From Sacculina carcini (Eukaryota; Arthropoda; Thecostraca; Sacculinidae), in NCBI GenBank assembly GCA_916048095.2, contig OU696576.1:856001-920000 (forward strand): 64,000 nt of DNA. Direction: 5' to 3'. Position numbers and translations under genes: made by a program. Each line of letters starts with the position of its first letter. Position 1 is the first letter of the stretch. Shown here one piece after another: positions 1 to 15,207 of the stretch. A model generated the notes under the pieces. It was not told the origin of the DNA and ran no database searches. It saw only the letters and a program-made list of their open reading frames with translations.

Positions 1-217
1 ACATATGCATAGAAATACACACAGAATAGTTGGCGTGTGCAGTGATGGTTGCAGCGTTAAAAACACAACCTCATACGCCTAATGATATTCGCAATCCATC
101 AACCACCTTGCTATCAACTTTCACTGCAAACACGCCATGGGAATTGAGCGCACACAAGATCACTCAGTTCGCCAAAGTGTGTGTGTGTGTGTGCCACGAA
201 GCGGTGTCAGATGGTCG

Positions 218-411
218 CTAGAGATTTTGCCAGTCGGTTTGGCTGAACGAGTCTTCCATCTGGCGCGTGACTTCCTCGGCGATCGCGTGAGACATCCACA
301 ACACGTTGAGTCGCTCGTACTGCGGCCGCCACAGTGTCAGTGGGTTGCCACGCTGTAGACCCTGGTCCACCTCGCCAAACTTGTCCACGTACGGCGGCAC
401 AAATATCGCGC
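218..411 (-). CDS. UBR1/2: UBR exon 27 with stop codon
   Basis: Codes [35 protein letters not shown] and ends [11 protein letters not shown] followed by TAG at 220-218. The family C-terminus is YGETDxGLxRGNPLxL..WQxL. Acceptor (TG)nTCAG. Confidence 0.96.
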
Positions 412-1306
412 CTGACACACACACACACACACACACACACACATTTGCATTTATTAAGCCATTTATATAGAGAGCGCAATTCACACACATTACATCTCGA
501 ATGCGCATGACACAAACACGCACACACACACACACTGGATGAAATTAACACAGCTAAATATGGGAGAAACATACACATTCACCAGATCCAAGCAGTATAT
601 GCACCTCACAACGCGGACAATCAGGAGAATTACACCGTTGAAAGGCGGAAATACAATACCAACACACACACACACAGCTTGGGCACGTACCGCGCACTTT
701 ATTGACCAGTAGGTGGACGCGACATTCTCTGATACGCAGCATGGCCCCGACGCCGGCACCACAGTGAACCAGATGAGCGTTACAGGCGCCGACCTGTCCC
801 ACCACCGAGTCAACCTGCACTTGACAACAATATGACTGCGAACACAACAACTGACCGCACGACACACACAGTGCTGGCACACGCGACTCTCCGTCACTGC
901 TCGGACACGTGAAGTCAGACACCTGACACACACACACACACACACACACACGTGTTCTTCTAGTTTTGCGATGTTCTTGTTGTTTAGCGAAATGATGTTC
1001 ACATTGTAATATTTCTCATGTCCATTAAGGAGCCTATGCTCGATGGACATTTGTCATATTTTCATTTATCTCCTTTTGTTATCATTGAAGTGATTGTTTG
1101 TGTATGACAATAAATACAAATCTACACACACACACACACGTGTAATTGTGTTCAAGTACAGTTCGAAAGTAACGGTTAGTAGTATGGTAGCACGGTATGC
1201 TAAGTGATGGCTGGTACGAAAAATACCTGCCACAAATAGAAGTGAATACAAATGAAAGTCACTCGCTGAATGTATCTATATATATAAAAGAGATCCTCTG
1301 TGTGTC

Positions 1307-1344
<38 letters not shown>

Positions 1345-4300
1345 CGACCCTCCTTGGTCCATTTTCTATCAGCTATTATTCGGCCACCACTCAGCCTACC
1401 CGCTAACAATTTATACCATCACGTTGGAAATTTTCTTGTCTACACTTTAGATTAAATTTTAAATTTCAAAAATGAAATCAAAAAACGTTATAGCGGTGAA
1501 AAGACAAAATGAACCCTGAAAAATGCGAAAATTGTGGTCAATGCTCTGCCATCTACTCCTCATAAACCAGAAATGGTACAGCCAAACAGATTATACCACT
1601 GTGTAGAAAATTTTCTGCTCTACAAGATAGGTTATAATTCATATCCAAAAATAGAACATAAAAGATGTAAACATGACAAAATTTCAATCTATATTCAAAA
1701 TTATATTTATACTCCACGCGTCCGATTTTCTATACTTTTTTCTCTATGTATCAAAAACTAATTATCACACAACTAAATAAATAATACCATCATGCTGGGA
1801 ATTTTGTTTTCTACAGCACAATATAAATTTTAATTTTCCAGAGCGTATTAAGAAAAAGTTACGGCGGTGTGAAGTCAAAATGACAAAGTCAAAAAGGCAC
1901 TGAAAAACGCGAATATTTTGGTCAATATTCCGCTATCTATTCCTCTTAAACCAGCAGAGTTACAGTTATAAAAATTATACTATTGTGTAGAAAATTTTGT
2001 GTTCTACAAGAAACGCTATAATTTATACCCACAAATGATACAAAAAACGTGTAAAATTGGCAAAATTCTCAAATACATCCAAAATTACACTTGAACACCG
2101 TGCGACTAAAATTAATTCATTTTTCTACCTATTTCTCAAGAACTATTTGTTACACATAAAAATAAATTATACCATTGTGCTGGAAAGTTTGTTTTCTACA
2201 ATACCGTATAATTCTTAATTTTCCAAAGTGTATCTGAAGGAAGTTACGGAGGTGTAAAGTCAAATGGACATATTGCCAATTTGACAGCTATTATGCGCAC
2301 TTGCGATTACACAGGAATATACTACTGTGTAGAGAATTTTGTGTTCTACAAAAAAATGTATAATTTATACCCACAAATGATACAAAAAACGTGTAAAATT
2401 GGCAAAATTATCAAATACATCCAAAATTACACTTGAACACCGGGTGACTAAAATTAATTCATTTTTCTACCCATTTCTCAGGAACTATTTGTCATACATT
2501 AAAATTAATTATACCATCGTGCTAGAAATTTTGTTTTCTACAATACGGTATAATTTTTAATTTTCCAAAGTGTATCTGAAGGAAGTTACGGCGGTGTAAA
2601 GTCAAAAGCACATATTACCAATTTGACAGCTATTATGCGCACTTGCGATTACACAGGAATATACACCGATTAAATTTCACTGAAGCCCAATCACAATTAA
2701 GAATGCATCATATTAGCTCCAAGCATGGATGGTGTGGTTTTATTGGGTACAGTTCAATTAATGCTACACTATACTGAATATAAAGGCTTTATTGTCCTCA
2801 ATAACGTTCCGCACGACGGGCGGGTAAAATACTACTGGGAACAAAGTCAACTACTGAATTTTACTGTTTAATTTAATTGGTTTAATTTCAAGTTGCATAA
2901 GCTGAAGTTGCATAAGCTGTGTTGTAATATCATGCAATGCCAACTATATGCATATGCTGTTTTAGCGGAAGCATTAATCTGGAATTTTAGAGATGACAGA
3001 AAGTTTCATTGTTTTGATAGTGTTACACTTCTGAATTACTACAAACGAAGGACGGGTGTGAATTTGAGCAGTGTTGAGGGAAAAACATCGTCAATAATTA
3101 AAACAAGAATTTACAAGTTTGACTTTTCTGTTGGTCGTTTATCATCAATTTTCTTTTTGTTTGTTTCGTGTTTGAGTTCTGAATTATTCCGCACGACGGG
3201 CCGCTTTAAATATGAGGCGGGTTGTGGAAAAACATGTTTTCTAAATTGAAACATAAATTTTACATTTAGACTTTTATATAAGCTAAAACTTTCCTGTGGG
3301 TTTGTTTTTCTTTTTCAATTTGCACTAATTTTTTATGAATTGAATATTAATTATATTTTATGAACTGTTCCGCACGACGGGCGAATTAAATGTATCTATA
3401 AAGAGTGGGTTTAAATGATAGCGAGGTATATGATATTTTGCTAGCAGTAAATATTCTAGCGATAAAAGTAGAATAGCAAATGATTTTGGAGAATGATGTG
3501 AACCTTTAAATATATTTTGCGATCTGATGATATATGTATTACGAATAATACGTAGCAGAATATAGATTGCATAATATAATATCGGCTGTAATATCAAGGG
3601 CTTTAATATCGGTGTAATCCAAAAAATAACAACTGTATGAATATGATGCATTAGTGGAAGCATTAACCGGGAATTATGAGATAATATGATAATGGTGTAT
3701 AATTATATCGCATTATGCAACAAATGTGAATTTAGCTGCCTTACAGTTTGGTTCCGATACTATATTGGCGGGTTGAGAGATAAGTATTTGTGGGCCGCGT
3801 GTTTGGGACCCCTGTGGTAGATAATCTCAGTCTTCTGATTACAAATTATGATCGCATCAGTATATTTTGTGATCACAAACTAATAATTTAAATCACCTCA
3901 GACTAGGCTGAGTGCGGTCAAGATTGGATTGTTGGGCTGGGTTGGGTAGGTTTGACTCAGGTTATATTGGGTTTTAATGATAGCGGAAAATATATGAATT
4001 TTAGCAATATTTATAAATTTTAGCAAATTTTGACTCAGGCGGACTGAGGGGAAATATTTTGTCGAAATAAAAATAATTAAACTTATAATTTTCAATTGAT
4101 TAATATTTTTATGAGTGTACCCTATTTCATTTTTATTTTTCCATATTTTTTTATGAATTGAATATGAATTTCATGTTATGAATTGCTCCGCACAACGGGC
4201 GGGTTTTAATGCTATATATATACATAAAGAAGAAATTATCTGTCTGTCTGTGTATGTATGCTTGAATATGAGGTGACATTATTGCGCTGGTTCATGGTTC

Positions 4301-7300
4301 GCTGGTTCAATGATCAGGGGCTTGAAACGCAAACGAAGCGATGGCTCATTTTTATTAAATAAAAATGTCCCGCGGGCAGCAATAAAACGTTCAATTTCAA
4401 CGTATACAATGAATTAATATACAAAACTAATGGATTTGACTTCAAGAATCAGAACGGATGGTGCTCGAATTCTGAATTATTCCTCATGTCGGGCGGGTTT
4501 AAATATGAGGCGGGTTGAGTGAAAATATTTTGTCAAAATAAAATTAAAAATAATGAAATTTAGACTTTTTAATTGATTAAGGTCTTCATGAGTTTGCCTT
4601 ATTTATTTTTAATTTGCAATATTTTTATGAATTGTTCCGCACAACGGGCGGGTTTTAATGCTTCAATGTTTGAATGCTATATATATACATAAAGAAGAAA
4701 TTATCTGTCTGTCTGTGTATGTATGCTTGAATATGAGGTGACATAATTGCGCTGGTTCATGGTTCGCTGGTTCAATGATCAGGGGCTTGAAACGCAAACG
4801 AAGCGATGGCTCATTTTTATTAAATAAAAATGTCCCGCGGGCAGCAATAAAACGTTCAATTTCACCGTATAGAATGAATTCATATACAAAACTAATGGAT
4901 TTGACTTCAAGAACCAGAACGGATGGTGTTCGAGTTCTGAATTATTCCTCACGTCGGGCGGGTTTAAATATGAGGCGGGTTGAGTGAAAATATTTTGTCA
5001 AAATAAAATTAAAAATAATGAAATTTAGACTTTTTAATTGATTAAGGTCTTCATGAGTTTGCCTTATTTATTTTTAGCTTGCAATATTTTTATGAATTGT
5101 TCCGCACAACGGGCGGGTTTTAATGCTAGTATATATATAAAAGAGATCCTCTGTGTGTGTGTGTGTCTGTCTGTGTGTCCCACCCTCCTTGGTTCATTTT
5201 CTATCAGCTACTACTCGGCCACCACTTGGCGTACCCGCTAGCAATTTATACCATCACGTTGGAAATTTTCTTGTCTACACGATATGCTGAGCTTTAATTT
5301 TTAAAAATAAAATCAAAAAAAGTTATAGCGGTGGAAAGACAAAATGAACCCTGAAGAATGCGAAAATTTTGGTCAATATTCTGCCATCGAGTCCTCCTAA
5401 ACCAGAAATGGTACAACAATACAGATTATACCACTGTGTAGAGAATTTTGTGTTCCAGAAGATAGGCTATAGTTCATATCCAAAAATTAAATATAGAAGA
5501 TGTAAAAATGACAAAATTTAAATCTACATTCAAAATTATATTTAAACTCCGGGCGTCCGATTTTCTTTACTTTTTTCTCTATTTCTTAACAACTAACTAT
5601 GACACATCTAAATAAATTATACCATCATGCTGGGAATTTCGTTTTCTACAGCACGGTATACATAATAATTTTACAAAGTGTATTTAAAAAAAGTTACGGC
5701 TGTGTGAAGTCAAAATGACAAAGTTAAAAAGGCAAAATTAGCACTGAAAACCGTGAATATTTTGGTCAATATTCTGCCATCTGCTCCTCATGAACCAGCA
5801 ATGGTAAAGCTATAAAAAATATACCATTGTGTAGATAATTTTGTGTTCTACAAGATAAGCTATAATTTATACGCACAAATGATACAGAAACCGAGTAAAA
5901 TTGGCAAATCCAACATACATCCAATACATCCAACATTTCACTTGAACACCGGGCGACTAAAATTAATTCATTTTTCTACCTATTTCTCAATAACTATTAG
6001 TTACACATTAAAATAAAGTATACCATCGTGCTAGAAATTTTGTTTTCTACAATGCGTTATAATTTTTAATTTTCCAAAGTGTACCTAAAGGAAGTTACCG
6101 CGGTGTAAATTCAAAAGGACATATTGCCAAATTGACAGCTATTATGCGCACTTGCGATTACACAGGAATATACACTGATTAAATTTCACTGAAGCCCAAT
6201 CACAATTAAGAATGCATTATATTAGCTCCAAGCATGGATGGTGTGGTTTTATTGCGTACAGTTTAATTAATGCTACACTATACTGAATATAAAGGCTTTA
6301 TTGTCCTCAATATTTACACATGAATTGTTCCGCACGACGGGCGGGTAAAATGCTACTGGGAACAAAGTAAACTACATAATTTAACTGTGTAATTTAATTA
6401 GTTTAATTTCAAGTTGCATAAGCATAAGTTGCATAAGGATATGGGTTGCAATATCATGTAATGCCAACTATATGCATATGCTGTTTTAGCGGAATCATAA
6501 ATCTGGAATTATAGAGATGCCAGCAAGTTTTTTTGATAGTGTCACACTTATGACACTTAGACACTTCATTGTTTTGATAGTGTTATACAGTTCTGAATTA
6601 CTACACACGAAGGACGGGTATAAATTTGAGCAGTGTTGAGGGAAAAAACTCACAATAATTAACACAAGAATTTACAAATTTAGATTTTTCTATTGGATAT
6701 GCTTTTTGCTATTTGATTCATTATATTTTATTTATTGTTCCGCACGACGGGCGGGTTTAAATTTGAGGCTGTTCGAGGGAAAATATTTTGCCACATCTAA
6801 AATAAAAACATTCATATTTATACTTTTCTATTGAATAAGACTATATATGGGTTTACTTTTTCTTTTTAAATTTCTAATCGTTTTTTATTAATTCAATATT
6901 TATTTTACTTTATTAATTGTTCTGCACAACGGGCGGGTTTTAATGCTAGATGGTGATGTTGAGTTATACATATATTTCGGAAACATTATGATGAAAAAGT
7001 TTAGTCATTTTTCATTGTTTCGTGTCTGAGTTTTGAAATATTCAGCACGACGGGCAGGTTTAAATAAGAGGCGGTTAAGGCAAACTATTTTGTCAAAATA
7101 ATATAAAATATATAAATTTTGATTTTTTATGGGTTTACTCTTTTCTTTTTTAATTCATATTCATTTTCCCTTATGAATTGAATATAAATTTAATAGTATG
7201 AACTGTTTCGCACGACGGGCGGGTTTACATGCTAGAATTTTCATTGTTTTGTACGTGTTAGTTTTTTGCATTATTCCGCACGACGGGCAGGTTCAAATAT

Positions 7301-10300
7301 GAAATGGATTAAGGGATAATATTTTGTCAAACTTAAAATTAAAATACTCACATTTAGAGTTTTCATTGGTGAACGTATTTACAAGTTACATTTTTTGCTT
7401 TTCAATTTGTATTCAGTTTATTTTATGGATTGAATATGCATTATATTTTATGAATTGTTCAGCACGACGGGCGGGTTTAAATATGAGGCGGGTTAAAGGA
7501 AAATATGATGTCAAAATAAAAATAAAAATAATTAGATTTAGACTTTTCAATTGAGTAAGATTTTAATGAGTATATCTGTTTTCTTTTTTAATTTGCAATA
7601 TGTTTATGAATTAAATATGAATTTCATTTTAGGAATTGCTCCGCAGAACTGGCGGGTTTCAATGCTAGACGGTGATGTTAAGTTATAAAAATATTTTGGA
7701 AATATTATGATGAAAAAGTGTAGTCATTTTTCATTGTTTCGTGTCTGAGTTCTGAATTATTCAGCACGACGCGCATGTATAAATATGAGGCGGTTTAGGC
7801 TAACTATTTTGTGAAAATAATTATGAAAATATAGAAATTTAGACTTTTTTATGGGTTTACCCTACTCTTTTTTAATTCATATTCCCTTTCTCTTATGAAT
7901 TGAACACAAATTTAATAGTATGAACTGTTTCGCACTACGGGCGGGTTTACATGCTAGAATTTTCATTGTTTGTTACGTGTTTGTGTTCTGAATTATTCCG
8001 CACAATGGGTGGGTTTATATATGAGGCGGGTTGAGGGAAAATATTATGTCAAAATAAAGATAAAAATATTCACACTTGGACTTTTCTATTGAGTAAGACA
8101 CTTATGAGTTGTCATTTTTCTTTTTTAATTTGAAATATTTTTTATGAATATCCATTTATATAAATATTAATTTGATTTTATGAATTCCTCCGCACAACGG
8201 GCGGGTTTTAATGCTAGTATGCAATAAGAACAAAACAACAAAAACTCGTAATTATACTTGCACACATGTGTGTGCGTGTGTACTCACATATTTGTAGCTA
8301 CAAGAAATGAGCTTAGCTCGAGCTGAGCTGTCTCCTTGTCAATATACAGCATTATCCAGCCTCTCTTTGAATTTCCCAATACACTCTACGCTCACTATTT
8401 GTGCACTCAAGCCGTTCCATGCGTCCACACAAACTACTAGGCAAGCTGAACAATGTCACATTTCTAACACACCTCGTCTTTTTCAGTTTACTGTCATGTC
8501 CTCTTCTATCTGATCCATCCCACACTAAGCAATCCTCTCTGTCAATCTTCTCCATTACGATCTTATTTTTATACACGTTGATCAAGTCATCTCTCAATCT
8601 CCTCTTCTCCAGAGTCGACAGACAAAGTCTAGCTAATATTTCCTCATAGCTCAATTCCTTCAGCTCTTCCACCATCCTTGTGGCCACTCTCTGTATTCTC
8701 TCAAGCTTCGTTTTGTCTTTTTGTCTTATGTGGAGACCACACCACAGCTGCATACTCTAACTTCGCTCTTATAATATAAACAATAATCTTAGCATAACGG
8801 CATGCAAATAGTTAAACGCCAACCTCAGTCTTTTCAGTGACGCGTAGGCTACTGCAGCAATCCTGCCTATATGTTTCTCAGTCGAAAGTGTTTCTTCAAT
8901 AACAATTGCCAAATCTTTGTCCTCGGATACCATTTTCAATTCTTCGTTTCCCAATTTATACACCCTGGAAGGTCTTCTTTTGCCTCTACCTATTTCCATG
9001 ACATCACATTTATTGACATTGAATGACATCTCACATTTCACACTCCATCTTAATATACTATCTAATCATTTTGAAGTTCCTGGCAACTATCACAATTTAC
9101 AACCCTGTTTTGTATCTTGGCATCATCAGCGAACAAAGTAATATAACTTAATCCCTTCAACCATGTCATTTACATAAACCAGGAGCATGATGGGTCCCAA
9201 TACAGACCCTTGTAACACTCCTCTCTTCACTGGTCCCCACGCCGAAGATACTCCTTTAACCACAGTTCTCATTTATCTGTCGATCAGATAATCCTTCATC
9301 CACCCCAGTAGCTTTCCTTTGATTCCTCCCTCATGCTTCCACAAGAGCCTCCTGTGTGGTACATTGTCAAAAGCTTTCTTCAGGTGCAAATATATTGCGT
9401 CCACCCAACCATCTCTTTCTTGCACATCATCCACTACCCTTGAGTAAAAGCTCTGTGTATGTAAGAGTGTGTGTATGTTGTGTGTAAGTGTGTATGTGAG
9501 AGAGTGTGTGTGTGAGAGTGTGAGTGTGTGTGTGTGTGTGTGAGTGTGTGTGTGTAAGTGTGTATGTGAGAGAGAGTGTGTGTGACACCTGTGTAGATCA
9601 TATGAGTATTTTGATATTTTTGATTAAGATGATATTGTCTTATTGTTGAGCCATTTGGTGCTGTCGTCGTTGAATATGAAATGTGTGTTTGTTTGCGTGT
9701 TTCCATGGAGCACCTTGTTGATGAGCTCGCTAAAATCCTCGGGCAGAGAGACGAGAGTGTTGACTGTCAGCGGATATTCGAGCAGTCTGTGACGTTCACT
9801 ACACACACGCCGTCTCACCACAAACTCACTGTCACTACACCATCTAAAACACACACACACACACACAAACAAGCGTTAAACAACGCAAACTCAACACACT
9901 TTCTTCTTACCCCTTCTTGTATTGTTTGTTTTCGAATTGTACCATGTATTGCGGGCCATACAGTATGAACTGAACTGAAAACACGCGTCGTGTGATTTGG
10001 TTAAATCGAGTATCTAAAGAGATGAGATCGAAAAGATCGAGTTGTAATCTAAAGATAGTCAGTAAATGGAACATCAAAGAAACACACCAACACACACACA
10101 CACACACCTGATGACCAATTGTCGCACGGTGTTGTCTGTTGTGCCGGGATCATTGGTGGCAGCGAGCAGATCGGCGGCCGGCACGACACACAGCGAGCCG
10201 CGCAGTCCCAGATACTGCAACAACGGCCGCACACACGCCACGGTGCCGGCACTTGTCTGAAGTTCGGCAGGCGCCGTCACGCCAGTCAGATAGTGAAAAT

Positions 10301-13300
10301 AGAGCGCACAGCAGCGCAGAAACGGTGCAACCGCTAGTCGCACGTGACTCAGCAAACGGCCAGCCACCGCCCGATCGTTCACATCCAGTCGCCAAGCCTC
10401 CTGCCGCTGCTGCTGATCTTGAGAAGAGGTAGTAGTGTGTCGAGACACTGTGTCATGTGCCAGTCGATACAACTGCACGATAAAATCACGTTCGTTGGCG
10501 TCTGCAGTGGCGGCGGTGCAGACTCCGGCGTCCGTCGTGGTCGTCGCACACGACTGGTCCGTCTCCATGGCAACAGCATCGTGATCGACGCTCGTCGGCG
10601 GCTGCTGATGCGGCAGCGACGCGGCGTCCACACTCAACACAATCTGTACCAGCTGCAGTAGCAACAGAAGACGCACGCACAACAGCTCGCGCTCCGAGCC
10701 AGATGCCACGCGCATCGAGCCGCCCGCCAACGTCGGCAGCAGCGAGCACAGCGCCACCAGACCACCGAACGCGTCCACATCTAGCACGCACGACGACACA
10801 ACCACGCCACCGTCCGCGTGTGAATCATCGGCGGAGACTGTTAGCTGCGGCAGAGCTAGAAGTTGACGCAGTACACGCAGACCGGCGTGCTGCGCGGCCG
10901 CCACACTCATCGACTCAGGCAACAGCGCCAGCGTGTGCGTCAACTGCCGGAGACAAGTATCGGCGCGACTACCGAGCGTCGCTAGCAGAGGCCGTTGTTG
11001 ATGACGTAGCAGATGTTCGGTGGCGTGCACGGTGTAGGCGGCCGCTTGCAAGGCGGCCAGCGAGACGCGACTGGCTCGGTTGGCGTGGTCGCGAGAAAGC
11101 GCCGCAGTGCACGCGTTAAAACCGGCTGAACCGCCGCCGCCGCCGCCGCCCGAGCACACAGATTCCACACTGCGAGCGTCGGCATCAGCTACCTGATATC
11201 ACACACACACACACACACATACATGCACACACACACACACACGGGCGTGTATAGATAGCGTCAGGAGGCAAAACAAGAATGTGTTTTTTTCAACGAAGCT
11301 AAGCCACATGTGGTATATTTTTCTTTGTAACAAACGAACAAATATGTTAACACACGAGCATAGAATAGAAAAACAAGACAGTTGTAAACACGCTATTTAC
11401 AGGTGAAAATCTTTCTTGTAGTCCTAAAGCAAAATATATGAACGATATGTTGCTATGGGGTGTCTTTTAGGTGGCATAAAACTTAATGTTCGCACCGGTT
11501 GGTAAAAAATAGCACACTTTACTTGTTTATAATCACGGATTCAACAGCCTCAACCAAGATTCAACACAGATTAACACAAGTAATCGCCTGAATTGACTTG
11601 AATAAGATATAAAACTGAACACACGTGACGACTAACACTAACACCCTCAGGCCGACAATGACATTCAAAAGATGAAAAACAAAAGTGAAAATAAACGACA
11701 GATGAATGATAAAAGAGAAAGCGATAGAAGAGATGACCAAAAAAAGAGACCATTTGTGGGATGACAATGAATTTTCGAAGCATTTCGCGAGTGTTTGAGT
11801 CCATGGCAGGGGCCTCATCTCCCAAGTGCATCTGAGCAATAAATCTAGCGCCTGTAAACAAACACACACACACATAAAAAATGTACAATATAGTCGAGAA
11901 ATATTACAACAATAAAAAAAATCGTTGACTCACATTTACAAATACATTCGCTCATGGAGAATTCGCATTTGGTAGGAAATGTAGGGGTTGTCAAGATGAG
12001 AATTAAATGTCTGACATTGGAACTAATGTTTTTATCAATAGGAATCCGTTATATTTTCGTTTCTAGTGCCTTCCTGATATCTTATTTTGTAGGACAACTT
12101 CGAAGAACAACGAAGAAGTTGGGACTCAGAGAAAAAGATCACGAACGATTTCTCTACAAACAGCCCACCTCGGTATGCTTGACAAAACTCATATACACAG
12201 GTGCAGCGAAACCCGCCGTGTGTGTGTGTGTGTGTATGTGTGCATGAGTGCATGTACTCGCCATATTCGGGAGTCATGTGTTGTAAAAGTGTGCTGATAT
12301 CCGGACACATGTAGCGGGCCTGTTGAGCGCCGGACTCCGTAGTGCCGGGCGCCGGAGACGACTGCGACGGAGAAAGGTCGGATAGTTCTGTGCCGCTCAG
12401 TTTCTATGGCAACCAAACACAATAAGCTGTTGTTAACTTGTGTCCCCACAAGAAGCACACACACACTTCACATGCCAATACAAACACATCACCAATTAAC
12501 AAGCTCACACATGGACACAAACATATAGACGATGACATGTATAAACGCTACCTCTATTAAATTGTAGTATTGTTTAAATGTGTATGAGCTTGCAACTAAA
12601 TAAGCTATTTTTACGAAAGACACACACAAATACTTATACAAGAACACATAAACACACTCACACACACAAACACACAAGCACATAAACACACAAACATGCG
12701 CACAAACATGGACTCGTACAACGACACACACACACACACACACACACATGCACACACATGCACAAAACACACACAGGCGTGTATATAAGACACCAGTGGA
12801 CACACTCACTGAGCCTACCGTGTGAGCGCAGAGCACATGAAGTCCGGTGAGGAAGACGTCGAAGTCGTGCTGATGAGCGACGCCGGTGAGCGATGGGGTC
12901 AGTGATGATGGCGAGATTATTCGCGGAGGAAGCAGGGGAATGACACAGTTGCTCAAACACTGACACAACGGACACAGAAACTCATGCCGACTCACATCAA
13001 AATTGTTGTTGTGACGAAGTCTGTCAGAAACACATACACACACATGCCAATTATTATTATTATTATTAAATGTGAACATGGTGGAGTTGGGAGACAACGT
13101 GAATGTTATGAATTACGTGATTGCATTCCCATGCATCTGCATCATCAACATACACACAGACAGATATGTTGCTTCGATATAGCATTATGTCTATTGAATA
13201 GCTCGTAAGTTTCAAATGTATAAATTACTTATAAATAAACATCTTATATTACCTAAATATTGACGCTTTCAATATTCTATTTGCCCAAAGTCACACACGT

Positions 13301-15116
13301 AAACCTGTGTATGTGTGTGTATGTATGTGAGTGTAAGAAACTCTTTCTCTGAGAAATTTTTTCTGTTGAAGTCCAATTATATCTTAGATAACATTGTGTA
13401 CACTAGCGATGAATATAAGGTGTGATTTTCTCTCTGCTCTCTCCCTCTCCATCTTTTACCTTGTGAATGCATGCATTTGTGTGTGTGTGTGTGTGTGTGT
13501 ACAGCGCCTTAGAGACCCTCTAGGTGTAGGGCGCTATATAAATTTTTCCATAATGTAATGTAAATGTATGTGTGTGTGGCTGTGTTGTCACCTAAGAGCC
13601 CGCCGACGCTCGCGCAGACAAACGTTCTCAAAGTGTCGCTTCCAACAGCCAGCATGCATGGCGTGACCACAGCTGGAGATATGAGGCACGCGGTGCAGAT
13701 CGGCCGGCAGACACAGCGACGCATCACACACCTCTGTCAGCTCATCAGCCGCCGTCTTCGTGGAGGAGCCGGCACGATGACACTGCAGTCCCGCCTGAAG
13801 ACGACGAGTGCGACGGCGGCGAGATAACACCGTCGACGGCTGCACAAAAGCCGCCAGCACAAGCAGCTCACGCTGTCCGCCGTGCGGGGTCGCCGGCTCG
13901 CTGGCTTGACACAAAATACACGTGAACGTCTCGGTCGACGCGTCCGTCTGACTGACGTCCGTCGACGACATAACTGCGGTGGCGGAGGCGGCGTGCACGG
14001 CGGTCGACGTGTGCCGCATGCTTTGTCGCGCGCCCAGACACACAGGCGAGCGTGGTCCAGCGTCCGGCGACGCGCACAATGGCTGGCCGACCGACAGGGC
14101 ACTGCTATCCGACAGATCCATGCATGAGCCGCCCAGATTGCTGGCACTCGACACATTGCACGATGCGGTGGCAGTGGTCGAGATAGAACTGGCGGGTATG
14201 GTCGCGTCGGTTGCTCTACTGCTATGCTCCACACCACTGACACACACACACACACATGTGCAGAGGAGACAATAGTAAACATTATCAACGTTCTACGAAA
14301 AAATATGTCGAGAAAATAAGAAAAATGCCAATTGACAAACTTGATCAAAGACAATATGGGATAGCAAAACAAGCAGTGAAGCAAGTGTGAGAGAAATATT
14401 TCTATTATAGCAGCACGAAAGATGTCCTCAAATGGTAGACATAAATGGTGTATAGCAAATTTCAAATGATATACAGCAAATACACTTGTAAACAGACAAT
14501 ACAAACGAAACACTTAGAAACAACTGGAGTCAATTAGAATGCAATTAATTCACACATACAGCAATACAGTGGAGAAGAGCAAGTTCACCTGTGCACGCCG
14601 ACTGAGACGGCTGACTGATGCTGTGCCGAGCTTTCCTCCGACGTTTCCATGGCAACAGCGGCGACAGCAGCGCCACCCACGGCGGCCGCCGCAACTACAC
14701 TGGCTGTGGTGGCTGCCGCACTGGTCGACACGGCACTGCAGTCCGACGCAGCGGCGGCGGCGGCGGCGGCGGCGGCGAAGCGCTCCTGTTTGGCTCGCAT
14801 TTGACTGATGATTCGCGCCTGTCTGGCAGCCACCACCGACCGCCGGCGTCGCAGCGCCTCATCGGCCGCCGACGCACCGCCGCTCGCCGCAGCTTCGCCG
14901 GTTCTGTCTCCACCACCGCCGCCGCCGCCGCCGCTCCGGCAACTATCATCGGCCGCACGACCGGCACAGCTGGTGACGGACGCGTCAACGGCAGTGCCGA
15001 CGATTGAGCAAGATGAGGTGCAAGATACACCGCTCGTGTTGAGCAGCAGGCGGTTGAGCTGCGCTAGTGTCCACGACAACAAGTCATTGTGACCGCTGAT
15101 ACGCTCACTGCCAACC

Positions 15117-15207
<91 letters not shown>

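Noticed and set aside
10703..11119. GC-rich plus-strand frame opposite UBR exon 24
   Set aside because: Arg/Pro/Ala-rich antisense shadow of a conserved exon.
12990..13020. Inner acceptor GATGTGAG for UBR exon 21
   Set aside because: It would drop the conserved lead-in to FLCPLC; the outer TTCTGACAG fits family length and phase.
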